From: Lysobacterales bacterium
GTDB lineage: Bacteria > Pseudomonadota > Gammaproteobacteria > Xanthomonadales > SZUA-36
Assembly: GCA_030637665.1 (NCBI GenBank)
Contig: DAOWGA010000250.1
Coordinates: 1 to 5,220, forward strand
DNA length: 5,220 nt
Direction of reading: 5' to 3'
Under the pieces are notes generated by a model, which searched no databases, was not told the origin of the DNA, and saw only the letters and a list, made by a program, of their open reading frames with translations. The translations under genes were made by a program, and so were the position numbers. Positions 1 to 5,220 of the stretch are shown in pieces. Within the stretch, counting starts at the first letter, position 1; each line of letters starts with the position of its first letter.

Positions 1-1124
1 GTTGGACCATCGAAACCAGCGTGCTGGTCCTGTTGCTGGCTGCACTGGCTTTGTGGCTGATCGTGCACTTGATAATCCGCATGTGGCGTATGCCCGCTCA
101 GACCGCCCGCCGGATGCGCGAGCAACGGGCGTTGTCACAGCTCGAAAAAGGCCTGCTTGCCCTGACTGAGGGTGATTGGAGCACGGCGGAAAAGGCCCTG
201 GAAAAGTCTGCCAGCTCGCACGGCAGGACCACAGCACGCTACCTGGCAGCGGCTCAGGCGGCGGACGGTCAGGATGCCGGTGACCGGGCAGAGTGGTACC
301 TGGAACAGGCGGATACGCGTAACCGCAAGCAACGATTCCTGGTCGAGTTGACGAGGGCCCGCATTCTGACGGCCAACGGGGAATACTCAGAGGCCATTCC
401 GATCCTGGAGGAATTGCACAAGCGCCGGCGCCGTCATCCCCAGGTACTCGAATTGTTATCCCGCTGTTACGACGAAACCGGTCAGTGGGAATCGCTGCAA
501 AAACTGTTGCCCGTCATGCAAAAGGCCGGTGTTACGAACGCAGACCGGGTTGAAGAACTGAAGCAACACGCCGCTATTTCCGGGCTTAAGCAGTACCGCG
601 ATCCGGAGGCCCTCAAGGCTGGCTGGAGGGGCCTGCCCAAGGTCATGCAGAGATCGCCAGAGGTAGTGAAGGCTTTTGCCGAACAAGCGATTAAAATCGG
701 CGGGGCGGGGATGGCCGAGGAGGTCTTACGCAGCGCCCTCAAACGGGAGTGGAATTCAGCTTTGCTCATTCCTTATGGCGAACCGGGCAGCGACGACATC
801 TCCCGACGCATCAAGCAATGTGAGAAATGGTTGCCGGACCACCCTGAAGATCCCTGGCTCCACCTTGTTCTTGGTCGCCTGTGCGCCAGGGAGGAGTTAT
901 GGGGCAAAGCCAGGCACCACATGATCCTGAGCCTGGAAATCGAACCCACTGTCGGTGGCTACGACTCGCTTGGCCAGCTACTCGAACGAAAGGGCGAACT
1001 GGAAATCGCCATGACCTGCTTCCGCAACGCGCTGCGGATGAACCAGGGCAAGGAGCCACTCCCCTTACCAGGCGACCAGGCAAAACTGGCCTCTCCATCC
1101 CCCAGCCCCGATCCCCTGCCATAG
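1..1124 (+). CDS. hemY: HemY, heme biosynthesis-associated inner-membrane TPR protein (5' partial)
   Basis: The reading frame is open from the first complete codon at position 3 and starts with W-T-I-E-T-S, matching the conserved (Y/W)xIETS segment between the two N-terminal membrane helices of proteobacterial HemY. The gene therefore begins left of the window, probably some 35-45 codons upstream, and the GTG at 21 is an internal Val. Of the 373 visible residues, about 7-26 form the second hydrophobic helix, followed by a basic stretch (RMWRMPAQTARRMREQRA) that fits a cytoplasmic flank. The rest is helical and TPR-like: an early repeat at about 48-75 (KGLLALTEGDWSTAEKALEK) and a clear pair at about 285-347 (LGRLCAREELWGKARHH..., LGQLLERKGELEIAMTCFRNAL). 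The final 26 residues form a Pro/Ser-rich low-complexity tail. HemY usually closes a hemC-hemD-hemX-hemY operon; its biochemical role in heme or porphyrin handling is not settled. It is unrelated to the Bacillus protoporphyrinogen oxidase of the same name. Confidence 0.9.
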   Translation, partial: WTIETSVLVLLLAALALWLIVHLIIRMWRMPAQTARRMREQRALSQLEKGLLALTEGDWSTAEKALEKSASSHGRTTARYLAAAQAADGQDAGDRAEWYLEQADTRNRKQRFLVELTRARILTANGEYSEAIPILEELHKRRRRHPQVLELLSRCYDETGQWESLQKLLPVMQKAGVTNADRVEELKQHAAISGLKQYRDPEALKAGWRGLPKVMQRSPEVVKAFAEQAIKIGGAGMAEEVLRSALKREWNSALLIPYGEPGSDDISRRIKQCEKWLPDHPEDPWLHLVLGRLCAREELWGKARHHMILSLEIEPTVGGYDSLGQLLERKGELEIAMTCFRNALRMNQGKEPLPLPGDQAKLASPSPSPDPLP

Positions 1125-1147
1125 CCCGCATCCACAAAATAGGGCTA
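1122..1147. other. Weak inverted repeat between convergent genes
   Basis: TAGCCC (1122-1127) and GGGCTA (1142-1147) form a perfect 6 bp stem with a 14 nt loop, lying between the convergent hemY and reductase genes and overlapping the hemY TAG stop. It could fold in transcripts from either strand. Neither strand has a T-run after the stem, so it does not meet the usual criteria for an intrinsic terminator. It may be chance or a modest 3'-end stabilising hairpin. No better terminator is visible in the 33 bp gap. Confidence 0.25.
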
Positions 1148-1157
1148 ATATGCTGGC

Positions 1158-2207
1158 TCAGTGCGGGCGGGCCAGTACGCGAACCGGCACATCCAGACCG
1201 AACTCGAATGAATCGTAATAAAGCCGTTGTTGGTCGACTCCACACTGAATAAAAGCCTGCCTGGCGGCATCGATCATTGCCGGTGGTCCACTCATGTAGA
1301 CATCGTAGGCTGACAGGTCAGGAAAATCCGCGACTACAGCCTCGTGCACAAAACCCTTGAAACAATCAGTGATGGCCAGCGCAGTGGCATCTGAAATCGC
1401 GCGGCGATAATGGATACGCTCATGCTCGCTGGCCCAACGTACAGGCAGGTCGTCCATGTACATTTCTTCCCTGGTCCGTGTGCCCCAGTAGAGATGGATT
1501 TCACGCCGGTCACCCTGCTCAAACAGGTTTTCGATCATCGATTTCAACGGGGCGAAACCGGTTCCTCCACCCAGCATGATCATGGGCCTTTCGGGCTGGT
1601 CGTTGCGCACAAAAAAATTACCCAGCGGCCCTTCCAGGCGCAGAATGTCCCGCTCCTTCAACTCATCAAAAACAAAGCCGGTGAAGTCTCCGCCATCCAC
1701 GTGGCGTATGTGCAGTTCAATCTCATCTTCCAGCGAAGGGCAACTGGCGATGGAGAAAGCGCGTCGTTTGCCACCGGCCAGCAGCACGTCGATGTACTGA
1801 CCGGCCAGGAATTGCAGACGCTGAGCCCGGGGGAGTTTGAGCCGCAGGCGGACCACGTTTTCCGCCAGGAGGGTCTTTTCAATGACCCGGGCGGGCAACA
1901 TCCTGACCTGGATGTCGCGAACGGCTTCAATTTCCCTGACACTGATGACCAGGTCTTCGACAGGTTCAGCCTGGCACATCAGTGTGTAGCCTTCGGCAAT
2001 GTCGCTACGTTCCAGCGCAAGTGGCGGATGAAAGGGATAATGAACTTCACCGCTCTGAACCACACCCCTGCAACTGCCACATGTGCCGTTCTTGCAGGAA
2101 TAGGGCAGCATCACACCCTGCCGCAGGGCAGCAGTCAGGATTGACTCTCCCTCCCTGACAATGAAAGTCTTGCCGCTGGCGGCGATGCTGACTTCGAATT
2201 GCTTCAC
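1158..2207 (-). CDS. [2Fe-2S] ferredoxin / FAD / NAD(P)H oxidoreductase (CDP-6-deoxy-delta-3,4-glucoseen reductase-like)
   Basis: This is a 349-residue flavo-iron-sulfur electron-transfer protein with the ferredoxin domain at the N-terminus. The plant-type [2Fe-2S] ligands are Cys38, Cys43, Cys46 (C-x4-C-x2-C in SCKNGTCGSC) and Cys78 (LMCQAEP). The FAD domain has R-A-F-S at 149-152 (the RxYS flavin motif with Phe for Tyr) and GPLGNFF at 193-199. The NAD(P)-binding domain has GGGTGFAPL at 213-221, YWGTRT, and MSGPPAM at about 305-311, ending with YYDSFEFG. Length and domain order match reductases annotated as CDP-6-deoxy-delta-3,4-glucoseen reductase (AscD/DdhD) and the reductase subunits of bacterial oxygenases. 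I chose GTG at 2207 because homologues begin just before the first ferredoxin strand (KQFEVSIAASGKTF) and a weak GAG lies 8 nt upstream. The frame stays open to an ATG at 2288, but those 27 extra residues look non-coding and would cross the divergent promoter region. No deoxysugar genes are nearby, so the partner is unknown. Confidence 0.87.
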   Translation of the reverse strand: MKQFEVSIAASGKTFIVREGESILTAALRQGVMLPYSCKNGTCGSCRGVVQSGEVHYPFHPPLALERSDIAEGYTLMCQAEPVEDLVISVREIEAVRDIQVRMLPARVIEKTLLAENVVRLRLKLPRAQRLQFLAGQYIDVLLAGGKRRAFSIASCPSLEDEIELHIRHVDGGDFTGFVFDELKERDILRLEGPLGNFFVRNDQPERPMIMLGGGTGFAPLKSMIENLFEQGDRREIHLYWGTRTREEMYMDDLPVRWASEHERIHYRRAISDATALAITDCFKGFVHEAVVADFPDLSAYDVYMSGPPAMIDAARQAFIQCGVDQQRLYYDSFEFGLDVPVRVLARPH

Positions 2208-2340
2208 AGGTATTTCTCGAACAAAAGGCCGCCTATTGTCGCTGATTGCAGCCTGTTCTGCACCAGTCCCGCATATTGCATATCGCAAATTTTGCCCCTG
2301 TGATAGGCTTTTGCGATTCCTTGTTTTGCGTGACGGTCAA
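2208..2340. promoter_or_regulatory. Divergent intergenic region with an 8 bp inverted repeat (possible operator)
   Basis: This 133 bp gap separates the divergently read reductase and thioesterase genes, so it should hold promoters for both. It is AT-richer than the genes around it. A perfect inverted repeat ATCGCAAA (2282-2289) / TTTGCGAT (2310-2317), arm centres 28 bp apart, lies near the middle. A further TTTTGCG copy at 2324-2330 repeats the 2309-2315 sequence directly, 15 bp on. On the + strand TTGCAT (2275-2280) with TGTGAT 17 bp later is a weak -35/-10 candidate; no convincing - strand promoter was found. The repeat may be a regulator site, but this is inference from symmetry and position only. 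Confidence 0.4.
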
Positions 2341-2793
2341 TTGAGAACATTTATCAGCCAGGGCTGCCCAAACCTTGTAGAAATTAACTGGCGTGGCGCT
2401 TCCACCATGGAAGGCAGCCTGGGGATTCAAATCACGGCAGTCGGACCCGATTTCATTTGCGGAGAGATGCCGGTGGATAAGCGCACTACGCAACCCTTTG
2501 GCTTGTTGCACGGTGGAGCCTCGATAAGTCTGGCGGAATCACTCGGCAGTTATGCCTCTTATGTGCTGACCGCGGATGAAGATGATGCCCGGGTGGCTGG
2601 TATTGAAGTGAGTGGCAGCCACGTTAAAGCCGTCCGGTCAGGCTTTGTGACGGGTGTCTGCCGACCGGTCAACCTGGGCAGGACCGTCCATGTCTGGCGC
2701 ATCATGATCCGGGACCAGCAGGGAAACCTCAATTGTGCCGCCAACCTGACGGTCAAGATCAGCCGGCGAAGGTCGAAGCATGCAGGTGCTTGA
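2341..2793 (+). CDS. Hotdog-fold acyl-CoA thioesterase, YdiI/PaaI family
   Basis: This 150-residue single-domain hotdog protein should hydrolyse acyl-CoA thioesters in the cytoplasm. The central block QPFGLLHGGASISLAESLGS (51-70) is nearly identical to E. coli YdiI (1,4-dihydroxy-2-naphthoyl-CoA thioesterase) and keeps the catalytic set with the same spacing: Gln51, His57 and Glu66, equivalent to YdiI Gln48, His54 and Glu63. Other shared blocks are MPVDKRT, the SGSHVKAVRSGFVTGVC segment and the final VWRIMIRDQQGNL strand. The start is uncertain. TTG at 2341 gives an N-terminus that aligns with family members (helix ending at LGI) and the usual length, but has no clear Shine-Dalgarno. ATG at 2407 would give 128 residues and lose part of the first helix. 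The frame stays open upstream to 2161, antisense to the reductase start, and that part has no family similarity. No menaquinone genes are visible, so the natural substrate is unknown. It is the first gene of an apparent operon, 18 bp before the acyltransferase. Confidence 0.85.
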   Translation: MRTFISQGCPNLVEINWRGASTMEGSLGIQITAVGPDFICGEMPVDKRTTQPFGLLHGGASISLAESLGSYASYVLTADEDDARVAGIEVSGSHVKAVRSGFVTGVCRPVNLGRTVHVWRIMIRDQQGNLNCAANLTVKISRRRSKHAGA

Positions 2794-2811
2794 TCCTGCG
2801 GCGTCGGGTTG

Positions 2812-3561
2812 ATGGGAGTGCTCAGGCTGATTTACCGCATTCCGTGGATGCTACTGCATCTGTTGATCGGGTTGCCCCTGACTTTGCTTTCCTACGCACC
2901 AATCTTCAAGGCCTTACGTCTGCAGGGGCTGCCCCTGAACATTTTCATGCTGCACTGGTGGTCCGGCATGACCTGTCGCATTTTTGGTTTGCAGCGCAGG
3001 GTAACAGGCCGCTTTACACCCGGGGCGCAGCTGGTGGTGGCCAACCATATTTCCTGGCTCGACATCCAGTTGCTGCACAGCGAGTCGCCAATGGGTTTTG
3101 TGGCCAAGGCGGAAATTGAAAACTGGCCTATCGCTGGCTTCGCGGCTTCGGTCGGAGACACGGTTTTTCACCACCGGGGCAGCCATGATTCCGCCAGTGG
3201 CGTCTCGACGGTGATGGCGCAGCGCCTGCGGCAGGGTTCGAAGGTCGCTATTTTTCCGGAAGGTGGAATCCTTCCCGGCGATGATATGAAACGTTTCCAT
3301 GCCAGGCTGTTTGCCGCGGCCATAGAAACGGGCTCCCCGGTGCAGCCGGTGATGATCCGTTACCGGCGAGATGGGCGCCACTACCCGGATATGACCTTCC
3401 TGCCCGGCGAACATTTCATCGCCAATTTCTTCCGCTTGCTGAGCCAAAAACGCTGCGTGGCGGAGTTGTGTATATTGCCTTTGATTGATTCCAGTGGCAT
3501 GCAGCGGCGGGACCTCGCCAAGGCATCAGAGCTTGCCGTGAGGGCGGCCTATGAACGCTGA
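2812..3561 (+). CDS. Lysophospholipid / 1-acylglycerol-3-phosphate acyltransferase (PlsC family)
   Basis: This 249-residue protein should transfer a fatty acyl group from acyl-CoA or acyl-ACP to a lysolipid at the inner membrane. A hydrophobic, membrane-associating N-terminus (about 11-31, PWMLLHLLIGLPLTLLSYAP) precedes the acyltransferase domain. The catalytic H-x4-D motif is NHISWLD at 78-84 (His79, Asp84). FVAKAEIENWPIAG (97-110) is motif II, and FPEGG (148-152) replaces the usual FPEGT/S of motif III. VQPVMIRY (177-184) is motif IV. The FPEG-x(n)-LPG...F-x-ARLF layout resembles the short PlsC-like branch that includes OlsA and secondary acyltransferases more than E. coli PlsC itself, so lysophosphatidate, lyso-ornithine lipid or another acceptor are all possible. 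ATG 2812 is preferred; TTG 2809 and GTG 2818 are in-frame alternatives and none has a strong Shine-Dalgarno, so translational coupling to the thioesterase (18 bp upstream, same frame) is likely. The hydrolase follows 8 bp downstream. Confidence 0.86.
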   Translation: MGVLRLIYRIPWMLLHLLIGLPLTLLSYAPIFKALRLQGLPLNIFMLHWWSGMTCRIFGLQRRVTGRFTPGAQLVVANHISWLDIQLLHSESPMGFVAKAEIENWPIAGFAASVGDTVFHHRGSHDSASGVSTVMAQRLRQGSKVAIFPEGGILPGDDMKRFHARLFAAAIETGSPVQPVMIRYRRDGRHYPDMTFLPGEHFIANFFRLLSQKRCVAELCILPLIDSSGMQRRDLAKASELAVRAAYER

Positions 3562-3569
3562 AACCGGAA

Positions 3570-4604
3570 ATGGATGAGCTGTTCAGAAATTTCGTGCCGC
3601 CTGTTGGTTTGCGCAGCCGCCATATCCAGTCCTTGCTGGCCAGCAGTGCTGTTCGTCGCCGCCTGGTGATACGGCGTTCCGAGGCCCTGCGTGAGCGTGC
3701 GCAGGTCTGGACGCTGGATGGCGGCCTGGACATCAGGCTGCAGGGCTTGTATTCAAGGCAGGTATCGCAGAGCCGCGGCCTGGCCGTGTTGCTGCACGGC
3801 TGGGAGGGCAGTGTTAACTCCAACTACATCCTGGCCAACGGCGCCCGGCTTTTTGACGCCGGTTTCGACGTGTTCCGGCTCAATTTCCGGGACCATGGTG
3901 ATACGCATCACCTGAACCCCGGAATTTTCCACTCCTGCCGGCTGGATGAAGTGGTCCATGCGCTCAGGGATTTGCAGGACAGGCTGGAAGCCGCGCACTG
4001 GTGCCTTGGCGGCTACTCTCTGGGGGGGAATTTTTCATTGCGGGTGGCGCTGAAGGCAGAAGAATCCGGTTTGAGCCTGGGCCAGATCGTTGCGGTCTGC
4101 CCGGTGATCAACCCGGCCAACGCGATGATCTCGATGGAACAGGGCATCCGGTTTTACGAGCGCTATTTCGAGCGCAAGTGGTCGCGGTCCCTGCGCATCA
4201 AGCAAGCCAGTTTCCATGATCTGTACGGTGATGAAAAATGGTATGAAATTCGTGGATTGAGGGAAAGGACGCATTACCTTGCCACGCGACATGCCGGATT
4301 CGAGAGCGCGGAGGCCTACTTTGACGGCTATTCAATTGCGCATCAGCGACTGGCGCCATTGAAAGTGCCCGCAACGGTGCTTACATCCGCCGACGACCCG
4401 GTGGTGCCTGTGGGTGATTTTGAAGACCTGCCCGACAACCCTGCGCTGGATTTGATTATTTCCCCCTACGGTGGACACTGTGGATTCCTGAAAAACTGGC
4501 AACTGGAGAGCCTGGCGGATGACCTGATGCTCCAGCGTTTTCTGCAAGCGGCTGATGAAGGAAATTCACAACGGCAGGGCAGTGGAGCGGGTGAACGGAA
4601 TTGA
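3570..4604 (+). CDS. YheT-family alpha/beta-fold hydrolase
   Basis: This 344-residue serine hydrolase resembles E. coli YheT (COG0429 / UPF0017 family), whose physiological substrate is not known; likely substrates are esters or lipids. Family marks in order are RSRHIQSLLA (15-24), the oxyanion-hole segment LLHGWEGSVNSNY (74-86), LNFRDHG...HLNPGIFHSC (104-123), the nucleophile elbow GGYSLGGN with Ser150, the acid TSADDPVVP (Asp275 or Asp276) and the catalytic histidine in YGGHCGFL (His303). A complete Ser-Asp-His triad is therefore present and the length is normal. ATG 3570 is 8 bp after the acyltransferase stop, with GGA just upstream as a short, close ribosome-binding site; both point to coupling in an operon. 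The last residues (from about 328, a Gly/Ser/Gln/Arg-rich tail) look non-conserved, and the final 22 nt, including the TGA stop, run antisense through the 3' end of tRNA-Gly. No terminator is seen after it. Confidence 0.87.
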   Translation: MDELFRNFVPPVGLRSRHIQSLLASSAVRRRLVIRRSEALRERAQVWTLDGGLDIRLQGLYSRQVSQSRGLAVLLHGWEGSVNSNYILANGARLFDAGFDVFRLNFRDHGDTHHLNPGIFHSCRLDEVVHALRDLQDRLEAAHWCLGGYSLGGNFSLRVALKAEESGLSLGQIVAVCPVINPANAMISMEQGIRFYERYFERKWSRSLRIKQASFHDLYGDEKWYEIRGLRERTHYLATRHAGFESAEAYFDGYSIAHQRLAPLKVPATVLTSADDPVVPVGDFEDLPDNPALDLIISPYGGHCGFLKNWQLESLADDLMLQRFLQAADEGNSQRQGSGAGERN

Positions 4605-4656
4605 ACCGTCATCTCCAGCTTGGGAAGCTGGGGTAATGCCATTATACGACACCCGC
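4583..4656 (-). tRNA. tRNA-Gly (anticodon CCC)
   Basis: Read on the - strand, this 74 nt gene folds as a complete tRNA. The acceptor stem GCGGGTG (4656-4650) pairs perfectly over 7 bp with CACCCGC (4593-4587), followed by discriminator U and an encoded CCA (4585-4583). The anticodon arm is CCAGC-TTCCCAA-GCTGG, giving anticodon CCC, which decodes GGG. The T arm is GACGG-TTCAATT-CCGTT, one G-U pair included. The D stem is short (GTA/TAC) around a TAATGGCAT loop. The acceptor and the CTTCCCAAG anticodon region agree with E. coli glyU. The gene lies 41 bp downstream of the deacetylase-family gene on the same strand. Its 3' end overlaps the hydrolase CDS by 22 nt on the opposite strand, and no T-run terminator follows it. 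Confidence 0.95.
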
Positions 4657-4667
4657 GTATAGCGCCT

Positions 4668-4696
4668 AATTTCTGTGCAGATGGTAGCAGATTCAA
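4668..4696 (-). promoter_or_regulatory. Candidate promoter for tRNA-Gly
   Basis: On the - strand TTGAAT (4696-4691, 4 of 6 matches to the -35 consensus) is followed after a 17 bp spacer by GAAATT (4673-4668, 3 of 6 to the -10). A GC-rich AGGCGC follows, a discriminator type common at stringently controlled stable-RNA promoters, and the mature tRNA begins 11 bp below the -10. Position and spacing fit, but the -10 match is weak. Cotranscription with the upstream deacetylase-family gene is the alternative. Confidence 0.3.
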
Positions 4697-4697
4697 A

Positions 4698-5220
4698 TCA
4701 GGACGTCAGCGCCTCGACGTGGGCAAGCGAAGCGCTCGCCAGGGCATCCAGGTCGTAGCCTCCCTCGAGCACTGAGATCACCCTGTCCTGGCAAGCAATT
4801 TTGGCGTAACTGCAGATTTCCCGGGTGATCCAGCCGTAATCCTCATCCTGCAATTCCAGTTGTGCCAGCGGGTCGTCCTGATGCGCATCAAATCCCGCGG
4901 AAATTATGATCAGATCCGGCTGGAACCCATGCAAAGCCGGCAAGCCAAGTGTCGACCAGGCTGCACGGAATTCCGGGCCCCCGGAACCGGGCGCCAGGGG
5001 CAGGTTGAGGATGTTGCCACAGCCAATTTCGTCCGGGTGACCTGTGCCCGGATAGAGGGGCATCTGGTGGCTGGAGATGTACATGACTTCCGGGCTTTGT
5101 TTGAAAATGGCCTGGGTGCCGTTGCCGTGATGTACATCGAAATCCAGGATGGCAACCCGTTCGATGCCGTGCACGGCCAGCGCGTGCCGGGCGGCCACAG
5201 CCACGTGGTTGAACAGACAA
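4698..5220 (-). CDS. Histone deacetylase-family zinc amidohydrolase (AcuC/AphA-like, 5' partial)
   Basis: About 173 C-terminal residues of a class I/II HDAC-like deacetylase are visible. The frame is open to the right edge and reads CLFNHVAVAARHAL there, the conserved (F)CxFNNVAIAA helix of the family, so the GTG at 5204 is an internal Val and the true start is outside the window, perhaps 130 or so codons away. Zinc and active-site residues visible are Asp and His of DFDVHHGNGT (codons starting at 5138 and 5132), Asp of SAGFDAHQDDPL (4889) and the catalytic-type Tyr of LEGGYDLDAL (4757). SSHQMPLYPGTG is the family substrate-loop segment. The His-His dyad that precedes these lies beyond the edge, so intactness cannot be confirmed. 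Bacterial members remove acetyl groups from small molecules such as polyamines or from acetylated proteins (AcuC acts on acetyl-CoA synthetase); which applies here is unknown. The gene ends with TGA 41 bp before tRNA-Gly. Confidence 0.9.
   Translation of the reverse strand, partial: CLFNHVAVAARHALAVHGIERVAILDFDVHHGNGTQAIFKQSPEVMYISSHQMPLYPGTGHPDEIGCGNILNLPLAPGSGGPEFRAAWSTLGLPALHGFQPDLIIISAGFDAHQDDPLAQLELQDEDYGWITREICSYAKIACQDRVISVLEGGYDLDALASASLAHVEALTS

Noticed and set aside
1122..1147. Bidirectional intrinsic terminator between hemY and the reductase
   Set aside because: The 6 bp stem has a 14 nt loop and no T-run on either side, so it was listed only as a weak inverted repeat.
811..1245. 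A 144-codon - strand open frame at the end of hemY
   Set aside because: It is antisense to the hemY TPR region and overlaps the reductase 3' end on the same strand; composition is Arg/Gly/Pro-rich as expected of a shadow frame.
1410..2144. A 244-codon + strand open frame
   Set aside because: It lies antisense within the well-supported reductase gene, has no recognisable domain, and is rich in residues produced by complementing the real codons.
2914..3447. A 177-codon - strand open frame
   Set aside because: It is fully antisense to the acyltransferase, whose catalytic motifs are intact; no family resemblance.
3416..3823. A 135-codon - strand open frame
   Set aside because: It spans the junction of the acyltransferase and hydrolase genes antisense, with low-complexity composition and no motifs.
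4606..4640. CCAGCTTGGGAAGCTGG hairpin as a terminator of the hydrolase transcript
   Set aside because: It is the anticodon arm of tRNA-Gly read on the opposite strand, without a following T-run.
4583..4656. tRNA gene as an integration (att) site of a mobile element
   Set aside because: tRNA-Gly is a common integration target, but no integrase and no second copy of the tRNA 3' end is present in the window.

Overview
The window looks like an ordinary, gene-dense stretch of a gammaproteobacterial chromosome. This rests on a HemY-type heme-biosynthesis protein (a proteobacterial family), a YdiI/PaaI-type thioesterase, a YheT-type hydrolase and a tRNA-Gly(CCC) close to the E. coli form. Base composition is moderately GC-rich and even. 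The genus cannot be told from the sequence. There is no sign of phage, transposon, CRISPR or a defence island, and no clearly novel system.

Layout: (1) positions 1-1124, + strand: the 3' part of hemY, its start lying off the left edge. (2) 1158-2207, - strand: a [2Fe-2S]/FAD/NAD(P)H reductase, convergent with hemY and 33 bp from it. (3) 2208-2340: a 133 bp divergent intergenic region with a perfect 8 bp inverted repeat (ATCGCAAA / TTTGCGAT). (4) 2341-4604, + strand: three tightly spaced genes that look like one operon: a hotdog acyl-CoA thioesterase, a PlsC-family acyltransferase and a YheT-family alpha/beta hydrolase. (5) 4583-4656, - strand: tRNA-Gly(CCC), whose 3' end overlaps the last codons of the hydrolase antisense. 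(6) 4698-5220, - strand: the C-terminal part of a zinc-dependent histone-deacetylase-family amidohydrolase, its start lying off the right edge.

The three-gene operon joins enzymes that hydrolyse acyl thioesters, esterify acyl groups onto a lysolipid and hydrolyse esters, which suggests membrane-lipid or acyl-chain turnover. The divergent reductase may supply electrons to an unidentified redox enzyme; any link to the operon is only inferred from the shared intergenic region. The most unusual structural feature is the tRNA/CDS antisense overlap.
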